This document shows, one piece after another, positions 36,268 to 44,460 of a DNA stretch of 64,000 nt (position 1 is its first letter; the number at the start of each line of letters is the position of its first letter). Origin of the DNA: JARRJS01 sp037388885 (GTDB lineage Bacteria; Gemmatimonadota; Gemmatimonadetes; Longimicrobiales; RSA9); contig JARRJS010000007.1 of assembly GCA_037388885.1 (NCBI GenBank), positions 26,119 through 90,118 on the forward strand. Reading direction: 5' to 3'. The position numbers and the translations under genes were made by a program. The notes under the pieces were generated by a model, which did not search any database, was not told the DNA's origin, and saw only the letters and a list, made by a program, of their open reading frames with translations.

Positions 36268-37560
36268 CTACTTTCCTCGCCGCATCTTCCGCTTGAGGAA
36301 ATCCCGCATGACATACTGGCCCAGCGTCATCGTGGTCGTGAAATACGCGCGGCCACGCGCCAGCTGGCCAACCTTGGCGACGAAGCGCACGAGAGCCGGG
36401 TCGCGCGCCAGCATGAACGTGTTGATGACGATGCCGGACTTCCGGCAGGCGTTGACCTCGCGAAACGTCTCGCGTAGCACGAAAGGATCCAGGCCGGCGG
36501 GATTCTTGTACACCTTGCCACTGTCCAGCGTCACGGCCGACGGCTTGCCGTCGGTGATCATGACGATCTGGCGCATGTCCTTTTTCTGCGCCAGGAGCAG
36601 CTTGCGCGCCAGCTTCAGGCCTTCCGCCGTATTCGTGTGGTACGGGCCCACCTTCGTACGCCCGATCTCGCCCAGCGGAATCCGTTGCGCGCGGTCGCCG
36701 AACGTGATGACCTGAAGCGTGTCGCCCGGGTACTGCGTGCGGATGAGGTGCGACAGCGCCAGCGCCACCTTCTTCGCCGGCGTGAACCGGTCCTCGCCGT
36801 ACAGGATCATGCTGTGGGAGATGTCCAGCATGACCACCGTCGCGCACGAGCTGCGGTACTCCGCCTGGTGCACCATCAGGTCCCCGTACTCCAGGTCCAT
36901 GGGCACGCCCACTTCGCCGCGGCGCATGGCGTTCTTCAACGTGGCCGAAATGTCCAGGTTCAGCGTGTCGCCGAACTCGTACGGACGAGACGCGGCTTCC
37001 GCCTCGATACCGGTCGCCAGGTGCGGCGTCTCGTGGGCCCCGAAGCTGGACCTGCCCATGGCCGAGAGCAGGTCCTTCAGCGTGCGGTAGCCCAGGAAAT
37101 CCAGACCTTTGCCCGTCAGGTTGAACTCCACCTGGCGCGCCGCCTGGGCCGCGTCGTCAATCTTACCCTGGCCCGGCACCTCCTCGAACGACGACGGCAT
37201 CTGCGGCGTCTCGCTCAGCGACAGATAGCCTTCCTCCACCAGGCGCTTCACCAGCTCGTCCAGCAGCTCCGCGATCTGCTGCTGCACATCCTCGCCCCCC
37301 TGGCCCTCGCCGCGCAGCTCCTCTAGCATCTCAGGCGTGAGCTGGCCACTCTCCATGAGTGCTTTCAGCAGCGCCTGCTTCAGGGCGTCCAGCGAGCGGT
37401 CATCCGACGGCGGCTCGTCCCACGCCCACCACGGCTGGTCCCCCGGCCCGCCGTCGAAGCCGCTCTGGAGGAGGAAGTCCGCCAGCATCTCCATGAGCGA
37501 CTCGAGGTTGAGCGCGTCCAGCAGTGTGCCTTTGTACTTGGTATACGTTGTGAATCGCAC
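36268..37560 (-). CDS. VWA-domain protein (CoxE/YeaD-like partner of a MoxR-type ATPase)
   Basis: 430 aa if begun at the GTG at 37560 (VRFTTYTKYKG), with AAGGA about 10 nt upstream; the frame is open far upstream but that part is antisense to mutY. Residues about 60-130 are charged helices; the von Willebrand A domain is C-terminal with the MIDAS motif VVMLDISHSM (D-x-S-x-S variant: DISHS), a Thr at FTPAKK and a final Asp in VMITDGKPS. MoxR-type AAA ATPases and VWA proteins act together as metal-dependent chaperone or cofactor-insertion machines. The expected ATPase lies at 38911-40374, beyond mutY. Confidence 0.82.
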   Translation of the reverse strand: MRFTTYTKYKGTLLDALNLESLMEMLADFLLQSGFDGGPGDQPWWAWDEPPSDDRSLDALKQALLKALMESGQLTPEMLEELRGEGQGGEDVQQQIAELLDELVKRLVEEGYLSLSETPQMPSSFEEVPGQGKIDDAAQAARQVEFNLTGKGLDFLGYRTLKDLLSAMGRSSFGAHETPHLATGIEAEAASRPYEFGDTLNLDISATLKNAMRRGEVGVPMDLEYGDLMVHQAEYRSSCATVVMLDISHSMILYGEDRFTPAKKVALALSHLIRTQYPGDTLQVITFGDRAQRIPLGEIGRTKVGPYHTNTAEGLKLARKLLLAQKKDMRQIVMITDGKPSAVTLDSGKVYKNPAGLDPFVLRETFREVNACRKSGIVINTFMLARDPALVRFVAKVGQLARGRAYFTTTMTLGQYVMRDFLKRKMRRGK

Positions 37561-37647
37561 CTTGATCACATCCTTGGTTGAAGCTGCCTTCGCCGTGCCC
37601 GTCCAGCGACGGGGAGACCGGGCGACCGGGCGACGGGGAGCGTTGCC

Positions 37648-38886
37648 GTGAGTCGCCGCGAATCCGCCTCCGCCGGCGCCGAATTCGAACCCGGAATCGA
37701 ATTCGAGCTCGGAAAGACCGCGCCCGCCCTCCGGCGCGCGTTGCTTGATCATTTCGACCAAACCCGCCGCGACCTGCCCTGGCGCCGGACCACCGACCCC
37801 TACGCGGTCTGGGTGTCGGAAGTGATGCTCCAGCAGACTCGCGTGGACGCCGTCGTGCCATACTACGAGCGCTGGCTGGCACGCTTCCCCACCATCGAGG
37901 CCCTGTGCGCCGCGGACCTGGACGACGTGCTGAAGACCTGGGAAGGGCTCGGTTACTACGCCAGGGCGCGCAATCTCCACGCTGCGGCCCGCACACTTCG
38001 CGAACGCCACGCCGGCGATCTGCCCTCGGATCCGCGGGAGCTCCAGCGCCTGCCAGGCATCGGGGAGTACACGGCCGGCGCCATCGCCAGCATCGCATTC
38101 GGCGTGCCCGCGCCCGCGGTGGATGGCAACGTGCGACGCGTGCTGGCCCGCATCTACGATCTCGAAGAACCGACGGCGGGTCAACTCCGGCGGATCGCGA
38201 TGGCGTTGGTGCCCGAGGATCGGCCGGGGGACTTCAACCAGGCGCTTATGGAGCTGGGCGCGACGCTGTGCACCCCCAGATCTCCGCGCTGCGAGGCGTG
38301 TCCACTGGCGACGCACTGCCGGGCCCGGGCCCTTGGCGTACAGGAGGAACGGCCACGCCCTGCGGCGAAGCGTGCCGTTCCGGAACGCGTCATCGCCACG
38401 GCCGTGATCGATGACGGCGCCGACCGGGTCCTGGTCGTGCGCCGTCCCCCCGAAGGCCTGCTGGGTGGCCTGTGGGAGTTTCCCGGAGAAGAGGCCGGCC
38501 CCGGTCAGGAGTCGTCGAACGTGGCCCGTCGGGTCGCTGAGACCGTGCTGGCGCGAACAACCCGGGCGGCAAGCGCCCTCCCGCCCGCCACGCCCGGCCG
38601 GATGGTGGAGCCCGTCGGAGGCGAAGCCATGGAAGAGGTCACCCACGCGTTCTCTCATTTTCGGGCTATCTATCGCCCGTACCGGTTCACCGTGAAGGGT
38701 GGTGGCCTGACGCCCGCGCCCCCCGCCGGGGGAGAGCCCGACACCGACCGGAATGGGTTGGACGCCGCTGCGGGCCCGGACGTTCTCTGGGCGGACGCGC
38801 CGGCGCTCGCATCGCTGGCCCTGGCCAAGGCGCAGCGCCGGATCGCGCGGGCGCTGAACTCAGAATGGAAGCGGCGTCGCCGCTGA
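37648..38886 (+). CDS. mutY: A/G-specific adenine DNA glycosylase
   Basis: 412 aa from the GTG at 37648 (GGGGAG 7 nt upstream). The enzyme removes adenine opposite 8-oxoguanine. Residues about 25-240 are the HhH-GPD fold: LPWRRTTDPYAVWVSEVMLQ, the hairpin LQRLPGIGEYTAGAIASIAF with catalytic Asp in PAVDGNVRRVLAR, and the iron-sulfur loop C-x6-C-x2-C-x5-C in CTPRSPRCEACPLATHC. A C-terminal NUDIX-like 8-oxoG recognition domain begins at about residue 248 (VIATAVIDDGADRVLVVRR). The first 20 residues are an Glu/Phe-rich extension encoded by the GAATTCGA repeat. It sits between the VWA and MoxR genes on the opposite strand. Confidence 0.93.
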   Translation: MSRRESASAGAEFEPGIEFELGKTAPALRRALLDHFDQTRRDLPWRRTTDPYAVWVSEVMLQQTRVDAVVPYYERWLARFPTIEALCAADLDDVLKTWEGLGYYARARNLHAAARTLRERHAGDLPSDPRELQRLPGIGEYTAGAIASIAFGVPAPAVDGNVRRVLARIYDLEEPTAGQLRRIAMALVPEDRPGDFNQALMELGATLCTPRSPRCEACPLATHCRARALGVQEERPRPAAKRAVPERVIATAVIDDGADRVLVVRRPPEGLLGGLWEFPGEEAGPGQESSNVARRVAETVLARTTRAASALPPATPGRMVEPVGGEAMEEVTHAFSHFRAIYRPYRFTVKGGGLTPAPPAGGEPDTDRNGLDAAAGPDVLWADAPALASLALAKAQRRIARALNSEWKRRRR

Positions 38887-38910
38887 AGTGCCCGCGATCC
38901 CCTCGGCCGT

Positions 38911-40374
38911 TCAGACCTGCAGCGGACCGCTGAAGGGCGGTGCTCCCCCCGAGCCGGGCCGCCGCCCTCGCGCCCGGCTGTAGCGGCCCGAATCGCTGCG
39001 ACTGATGCGCTTGTCGGCGACGAGGGCTTCCAGCACCAGCTCGCAGGCGGCGACCGTGTGGCCCGCAGACCCGTTCTCGAGGCCGAGGCCCCGGACCACG
39101 TCCAGCAGCCCGTCCACCGTAGAGAACGCCCGCAGCATGACGTCGGCGCCGGCGTCGTCGGTGAGCTGGAGCACGCTGCCCCGGTCGAAGTAAGAGATGA
39201 CCTCCTCGATGTCTGCTTCCACGCTCTCATCGGCCCGGCTCTCGAACGTGTGCGACGCGGCGGCGGCGATGAGCTCCCGGGCGATCTTCTCGGAGCCGAC
39301 CAGCTCGCCCTCGTACTCCAGCTCGAGTTTTCCAGTGATGGCCGGAAGCGCGGCGTAGATGTCCGAGATGCGCGGGACGATGTCGTCCTCGCCGGCGCGC
39401 AGCGCCCGCCGCTCGGCGTTGGATGCGGCGTTCTCGAGGACGCTGATGGGCATGCGCTGGCTGACGCCCGAGCGCTGGTCGATGCGCTTGTCCTCGCGGG
39501 CCAGGAAGGCCACCTGCTCGATGGTCTCGTTCACGATGTCGGGCACGTCGATGGCGCGGCCGTTTCGCTCCAACCAGGCTTCCTGGCGCGTGATCGACAT
39601 GCCGATCTCCACCTCCTCCGGGTAGTGGGTGGTGACCTCGGCGCCGATCCGGTCCTTGAGTGGCGTGATGATCTTGCCGCGGGCCGTGTAGTCTTCGGGG
39701 TTGGCCGTGAACACCAGCAGCACGTCCAGGGGCAGCCGCACCGGGTAGCCTTTGATCTGGACGTCCCCCTCCGGCATGATGTTGAACAGGCCCACCTGGA
39801 TGCGGCCCGCCAAATCCGGCAGCTCGTTGACTGCGAAGATGCCGCGATTCGCGCGCGGCAGCAGCCCGAAGTGGATTGTGAGCTCGTCGGCCAGCACGTG
39901 GCCGCCGCGCGCCGCGCGGATGGGGTCCAGGTCGCCGATGATGTCGGCGATGGTCACGTCGGGCGTGGCGAGCTTTTCGATGTAGCGTGCTTCCGGCCCG
40001 ACCCAGTCGATGGCCGCGTCGTCGCCCTGCTCCTGGACGAGCAGACGCCCGTACTTGGAAATGGGGTGCAGCGGGTGGTCGTTCACCTCGCTGCCTGCCA
40101 GAATCGGGATCTCGTCGTCCAGCAGGCTGGCGAGCTGGCGCAGGATCCGGCTCTTCGCCTGGCCGCGCAGGCCCAGCAGGATGAAGTTCTGTCTGGCCAG
40201 CAACGCATTGATCACCTGAGGCACGACCGTGTCCTCGTACCCGACGATGCCGGGAAACAGCGTTTCGCCGTCCCGCAGCTTCCGGATCAGGTTCTCCCGG
40301 ACCTCGTCTTTCACCGTCCGGCTCCCGTAGCCGGCGGCCTTCAACGCGCCGAGTGTTTTCGGCTTCTTGCTCAT
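38911..40374 (-). CDS. MoxR/magnesium-chelatase-like AAA+ ATPase
   Basis: 487 aa from the ATG at 40374. The AAA+ core shows FPGIVGYEDTVVPQVINALL, a Walker A variant LLGLRGQAKSRI (Gln-Ala in place of the usual G-x-G-K-T spacing: G-L-R-G-Q-A-K-S), Walker B HVLADELTI/IFAVNELPDL and sensor 1 LVFTANPEDYTARGKI. This matches the sigma-54-interaction/ChlI-like family that works with VWA proteins in metal insertion or protein remodelling. The C-terminal about 150 residues are helical lid and unknown. Its likely partner is the VWA gene at 36268-37560. Confidence 0.82.
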   Translation of the reverse strand: MSKKPKTLGALKAAGYGSRTVKDEVRENLIRKLRDGETLFPGIVGYEDTVVPQVINALLARQNFILLGLRGQAKSRILRQLASLLDDEIPILAGSEVNDHPLHPISKYGRLLVQEQGDDAAIDWVGPEARYIEKLATPDVTIADIIGDLDPIRAARGGHVLADELTIHFGLLPRANRGIFAVNELPDLAGRIQVGLFNIMPEGDVQIKGYPVRLPLDVLLVFTANPEDYTARGKIITPLKDRIGAEVTTHYPEEVEIGMSITRQEAWLERNGRAIDVPDIVNETIEQVAFLAREDKRIDQRSGVSQRMPISVLENAASNAERRALRAGEDDIVPRISDIYAALPAITGKLELEYEGELVGSEKIARELIAAAASHTFESRADESVEADIEEVISYFDRGSVLQLTDDAGADVMLRAFSTVDGLLDVVRGLGLENGSAGHTVAACELVLEALVADKRISRSDSGRYSRARGRRPGSGGAPPFSGPLQV

Positions 40375-40400
40375 GTGCTGCTTGTCTCCGTGTTGCAACG

Positions 40401-41204
40401 CTAGTCGTCGACGACGATGGCGACGCCGCCCTCGGTGCGGACCAGTCGGGGAAGCACCGTTGGCACGTCACGGCCGCGGAAGGCGGCCACGGTTTGCGCC
40501 ACGCTCTCGAACCCGCCCAGAGACTCCAAGGTCCGGACGGTGGGGAACACCATCGGCATGTCACCGGCCTCGAAGCGCTTCAACGCCTCAGCCGGCGTGA
40601 GCCATGCCAGGTCCGTCATCTCCCGGGGGTCCGCGTGCGCGGTTGCGCCCTCCGGCAGCGGGGCCAGAAAGAAGCGAGTATCGTAGCGTCGCCGTTCCAC
40701 GACCGGGGTGATCCAGTGGGCGATGGGCACGATGTCGGTCGCATCGCCCGTACACCCGGTGTCCGCCAGCACATCCGCCAGCGTCGCTTCCTCGCCCATG
40801 AGCGCCTCGCGCCAGCGCTCCAGCCCGGCGTCCGAGGCGGCGTCGCGCGCAGGCACACCGTCCGAGTCGCGGGCCAGCAGCACCCCGGTCTCTTCGAACA
40901 CCTCGCGGATCGCCGCCGCCCAGAACGGTGCGCCCGGGACGACCACATGCGGGAGCCCGGCGATGCTACGCAGCAGCTCGGGCGCTGAATCCGCGGCGTC
41001 CACGCGACCGCCCGGAAACACCCACGCGCCGGGCACGAAGCCGCTGGATCGTTGACGACGCAACAGCAGTGCCTCCGGCCCGGCCGCACCGTCGCGCATG
41101 ACCACCACCGTGGCCGCCGGCTCCGGCGCGACGGGCCGTTCCGGCTTGCGTTCCACGCTCTCTGCGAATCCCGGGGGAAGACGGTCGAGGGGGATCTCGA
41201 ACAT
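40401..41204 (-). CDS. NUDIX hydrolase with inserted Nudix box (NUDT19/NUDT7-like)
   Basis: 267 aa from the ATG at 41204. The Nudix motif is split: FPGGRVDAAD is followed by about 28 extra residues before WAAAIREVFEETGVLL, which supplies the R-E-x2-E-E-x-G catalytic helix. Such an insertion is known from the NUDT19 branch, whose members hydrolyse acyl-CoA. The C-terminus has HWITPVVERRRYDTRFFLA and LAWLTPAEALKRF typical of the group. A CoA or nucleotide-diphosphate substrate is inferred. It is 26 bp downstream (minus strand order reversed) from the MoxR start; whether they are cotranscribed is unclear. Confidence 0.82.
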   Translation of the reverse strand: MFEIPLDRLPPGFAESVERKPERPVAPEPAATVVVMRDGAAGPEALLLRRQRSSGFVPGAWVFPGGRVDAADSAPELLRSIAGLPHVVVPGAPFWAAAIREVFEETGVLLARDSDGVPARDAASDAGLERWREALMGEEATLADVLADTGCTGDATDIVPIAHWITPVVERRRYDTRFFLAPLPEGATAHADPREMTDLAWLTPAEALKRFEAGDMPMVFPTVRTLESLGGFESVAQTVAAFRGRDVPTVLPRLVRTEGGVAIVVDD

Positions 41205-41243
41205 ACCTTTACAAGCTAACGCACGGGTCAAGACGGCGAGTCG

Positions 41244-42347
41244 TCAGTCCATCTCCTTCGCCCGCTTCAGCCACCCGGCGATGTCCGTTCCCGTTATGAT
41301 GCCGACCAGGTTGCCGTCATCGATGACGAGCACGCGCCGGTTGTCGGTGTCGTTGATCTTTTCCAGCACGTCGGTCAACCCGTCGGTCGAAGCGACGGTG
41401 ATCTGGTCATCGAGGGGGCGCATCACATCGCGTACCGTACGCCGCTCCCATTCGTCCCGCGGAACCTCCTTCACCCGCGCAAGGCTAATCAGGCCTACAG
41501 GGCGCCCGTTGTCCACGACGGGGAAGGAATGGAAGCGGCGCAACATGAAATATTGATCCACGAGCGTGCGAAGGTTCACGTCGGCCGGCACGGTCTCCGG
41601 GTCACGCGTCATGGCGTGGTGCGCGCGCACGCCGCCCAGTGCGGCATGCATGACGTACTGCCGGTATCCCTGTTCTGCGGCGTTCTTCAGGAACCAGCCA
41701 ATGAACACGAGCCAGAGCCCGTTCAGAATGTCTCACACGCCCCCGGCCACACGGAGGTAGCCCAGCCACCGGCCGCCGGTGGATGCCCAATGCGTGGCCT
41801 TGCGCGCGTCCCCCGTGATGCGCCACACGATGGAGCGGAAGACCCGGCCGCCGTCCAGCGGGAACCCCGGCAGCAGGTTGAAAATGGCCAGCGCGATGTT
41901 CCACAGCGCCAGGTAGCCGGCGACGGCGGTGATGGCCACGCTCCATCCGGCGTTCCTGCCGATCCAGTTGACGGCGAAGAAGACGCCTGCTAGGAGCAGG
42001 CTGGTGACCGGTCCGATGCCGGCGATCTGGAACTCGTCGGCGGGCGATGCGGCGTCCATGCGTGTGCGTGCCATACCGCCGAAGATGAAGAGGGTGATGC
42101 CTTCCACCGGGATGCCCTTGGTGCGGGCCACAAGGGAATGGGACAGCTCGTGGGCGATCAGGGAGGCGAAGAACAGCAGCGCCCCGACGGTGCCCATGGT
42201 GTAGTACATGACCGTGGACATGCCCGGGTACTGGTGGGGGAAGATAGCGTCGCTGAAGGTCCAGAGGATCAGAAAGAAGATGATGAACCAGGAAAAGTCG
42301 ATTCTGATCTCGAACCCGAAGATTGCGCCCAGCCTGAAGCTGCCCAC
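41244..42347 (-). pseudogene. M50 site-2-protease-like metalloprotease with CBS pair, interrupted by an in-frame TGA
   Basis: Residues 1-204 form a membrane metalloprotease: HELSH (His66, Glu67, His70) in TM helix 2-3 and NLLPGFPLDGGRV with the third zinc ligand Asp165. A TGA at 41735-41733 follows GYLRVAGGV. The same frame then continues DILNGLWLVFIGWFLKNAAE and two CBS motifs (VVDNGRPVGLISLARVKEV and VIDDGNLVGIITGTDI) to the stop at 41244. Complete relatives read straight through this point, often with Trp, so TGG to TGA is the simplest change. The first 204 aa could be an active truncated protease; the CBS part could start from GTG 41708. Sequencing error or true decay cannot be told apart. 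Confidence 0.75.
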
Positions 42348-42362
42348 GTACCCACTCCTTGT

Positions 42363-43517
42363 TCAGCGTGCATGGCGCAGCGCTTCGCGCAGGGCCGCGA
42401 TGTCGCCGGGATCGTTGTACACGTTCGGCGAAACGCGCATCGCGCTGCCGCGCAGAGACACGTACACGTTCCGTCGAGCCAGCTCGGGCTGCAGACGAGC
42501 CAGCTCGCGGCCCGGCGGCGCCCGCAACCCGAGGATGTGGCTGCCGCGCCAGTCGTCGTCCTCCACCGCGAACCCGAGCTCGCGGGCCTCTCCGATCAGG
42601 CCTCGTGTCAGCGCGCCGCAGTAGGCCTGGATGTTCGACACGCCCCAATCCAGCAGCAATTCCAGCGCCGCCACGAGCATCGGCACCAGAATGAAGTTGC
42701 TTCGCTCGCCGACATCGTAGCGAACGGCGCCGGCCTGGTACGCGTCCTGGTAGTCGACAAGCGCGCGAAAGTCCTCGCTCCCTTCCCGCGCGATCCAGGT
42801 TTCCTCCAGCGGTATGCCGTCGTCGTAACGCGGACCGTACCACGCCACGCCGACGGAGTACGGGCCCAGCAGCCACTTGTAGCCGGCGCACACCAGCGCG
42901 TCCGGTTGCGTCTCCTGCACATCGAACGGCAACGCGCCCACCGATTGCGTACCGTCCACGACCAGGGCAGCACCCACTTCGCGCGCCCGACGGCCGATGG
43001 CATCCAGGTCGAAGCGCGTGCCGTCTGTCCAGTGCACGTTGCCCAGCGCGACGGCCGCAGTGTCGCCATCGATGGCTGCCAGAATGCGCTCGTTCCAAGC
43101 TGCACCACGCCGCTCCCGGAGCGCCGGCGCCGCCACTGTCCGCAGCTCGAGGCCCTGCCGCCGGCACAGGCTGCGCCACTCGTAGACGTTGCCCGGAAAC
43201 TGCTCCTCCACCAGCACGATGTTCTGGCCCGCCTGCACCGGCGTGTTGCGTGCCGCGGTGGCAATGCCGTAGGACGCCGACGGGATGATGGCCACGCGTG
43301 CCGCGTCCGGCGCGTTGATCAGTTGTGCGAACAACGCACGCAGCCGGTTGCTGGCTTCGAAGAAGTCGTCCACGGCGACGTCGGCCGGCATCCGCTTTTG
43401 GCGCAAGCCATCCACGCCTGCTGCCTCCACCGGCTTCGACAGAGGCGACATGTACGCGCAGTTCAGGTAGTGGCTGCCATCGGGCAGGTTGAACAGGTCT
43501 CTCTGGCAGTCGAGCAT
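42363..43517 (-). CDS. Class V aminotransferase-family PLP enzyme
   Basis: 384 aa. The fold-type I class V pattern is clear: YLNCAYMSPLSKPV at the start, VAIIPSASYGIATAAR, VHWTDGTRFDLDAIG, LVVDGTQSVGALPFDV (Asp188 binds the pyridine N) and CAGYKWLLGPYSVG with the PLP lysine at 214. It resembles kynureninase- and isopenicillin-epimerase-like members rather than IscS; no catalytic Cys loop for desulfurase activity is obvious. The substrate is unknown. It ends 15 bp before the start of the protease gene on the same strand. Confidence 0.85.
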   Translation of the reverse strand: MLDCQRDLFNLPDGSHYLNCAYMSPLSKPVEAAGVDGLRQKRMPADVAVDDFFEASNRLRALFAQLINAPDAARVAIIPSASYGIATAARNTPVQAGQNIVLVEEQFPGNVYEWRSLCRRQGLELRTVAAPALRERRGAAWNERILAAIDGDTAAVALGNVHWTDGTRFDLDAIGRRAREVGAALVVDGTQSVGALPFDVQETQPDALVCAGYKWLLGPYSVGVAWYGPRYDDGIPLEETWIAREGSEDFRALVDYQDAYQAGAVRYDVGERSNFILVPMLVAALELLLDWGVSNIQAYCGALTRGLIGEARELGFAVEDDDWRGSHILGLRAPPGRELARLQPELARRNVYVSLRGSAMRVSPNVYNDPGDIAALREALRHAR

Positions 43518-43531
43518 GGCTGGATTCCGGA

Positions 43532-44371
43532 TCAGTCAGGAGTTTCCGGCAAAAGCCGGACGTGGCGATACACGGTCGCGTGCACGGGCAGGCCGGTGAC
43601 ATTCATGCCCGGCAGGTCCAGCGCACCGTCCATCCGGCCCCGCTCCGTGCGTTCCGCGAGCAGGTGGCGCTTCACGTCCCACAGGAACGTGCCCGTAGTG
43701 ACGCCTTGCAGGTGCTGTGCGATCTCCGTATCGCCGCTCCTGCCGGACATGTGCACCGTGTTCTCATAGCGGGTGCGCACAAGCAACAGCGTGCGCCCAC
43801 CAATGGTCGTGTCGCCCGCCGCCGTGGCCGTGAGGATGGAGCGGGATTCCGTGGTCATGTCCGGACGGGCGTCGCGGTCGTGGATCGTGTCGGTCCACGT
43901 GTCGCCCGCATGAACGGGCCGGCCCGGAAGGCGCACGAAGAAGTTCCGCATCATCGCTTTCGCTCCCGTCACATGCTGGAACGTGTCGGAGAGGGACGGC
44001 GTCTCGACGAGATCCGCTTTGCCAAGAGCTGTCACGCGCATCACGAACGGACCGTGCGCGTCGTCTTCGCTCGCGGCAACCGATCCGGCCATGGCGCTCG
44101 AGAAGGTGCCCGCGAAATGCACCAGGCGAGCCGTGACGCGGTAAACGCTGTCGTCCGGCTGGAACGCCAGACGCATCGTCGCTGTGTAGCCGGAGCGCGT
44201 CTCCACGCCGCCCATGTCACCCGCGTCGATGACATAGCTCACCGTGTCGGTGGCGGCGTAGACGGGCGTAGCCGCCGGTACCGCATACGCAATGGCCGGC
44301 GTCGGGGTGGGCAGGTGCGGACCGGCGCAACCGACGAGCAACAGCGTCGGCAGCAGGCGGCGTCGGGACAT
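43532..44371 (-). CDS. Lipoprotein of unknown function
   Basis: 279 aa from the ATG at 44371, starting MSRRRLLPTLLLVGCAGP with a lipobox (LLVGC). The mature part is beta-rich (AFQPDDSVYRVTARLVHFAG, HAGDTWTDTIHDRD, GGRTLLLVRTRYENTV), a pattern seen in uncharacterised Gemmatimonadota lipoproteins with a repeated two-sheet domain. It ends 15 bp before the class V aminotransferase start on the same strand, so the genes may share a transcript. Function not known. Confidence 0.6.
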   Translation of the reverse strand: MSRRRLLPTLLLVGCAGPHLPTPTPAIAYAVPAATPVYAATDTVSYVIDAGDMGGVETRSGYTATMRLAFQPDDSVYRVTARLVHFAGTFSSAMAGSVAASEDDAHGPFVMRVTALGKADLVETPSLSDTFQHVTGAKAMMRNFFVRLPGRPVHAGDTWTDTIHDRDARPDMTTESRSILTATAAGDTTIGGRTLLLVRTRYENTVHMSGRSGDTEIAQHLQGVTTGTFLWDVKRHLLAERTERGRMDGALDLPGMNVTGLPVHATVYRHVRLLPETPD

Positions 44372-44460
44372 GGAGAACCCCCGGGGTGCGGAGCGAGTGG
44401 TCGCGACCGCTCGCTCGCAAGCTATGGCCCGGGTGTACCGTGCGCCACTCGGCGGCGCGG

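Noticed and set aside
37561..38658. N-terminal extension of the VWA frame
   Set aside because: Lies antisense to mutY, which has intact HhH and iron-sulfur motifs; extension residues are Arg/Gly-rich and unlike VWA proteins.
41733..41735. Selenocysteine or reassigned TGA codon in the M50 gene
   Set aside because: TGA is used as an ordinary stop throughout the window, relatives suggest Trp at this point, and no convincing SECIS-type hairpin was seen directly after it.
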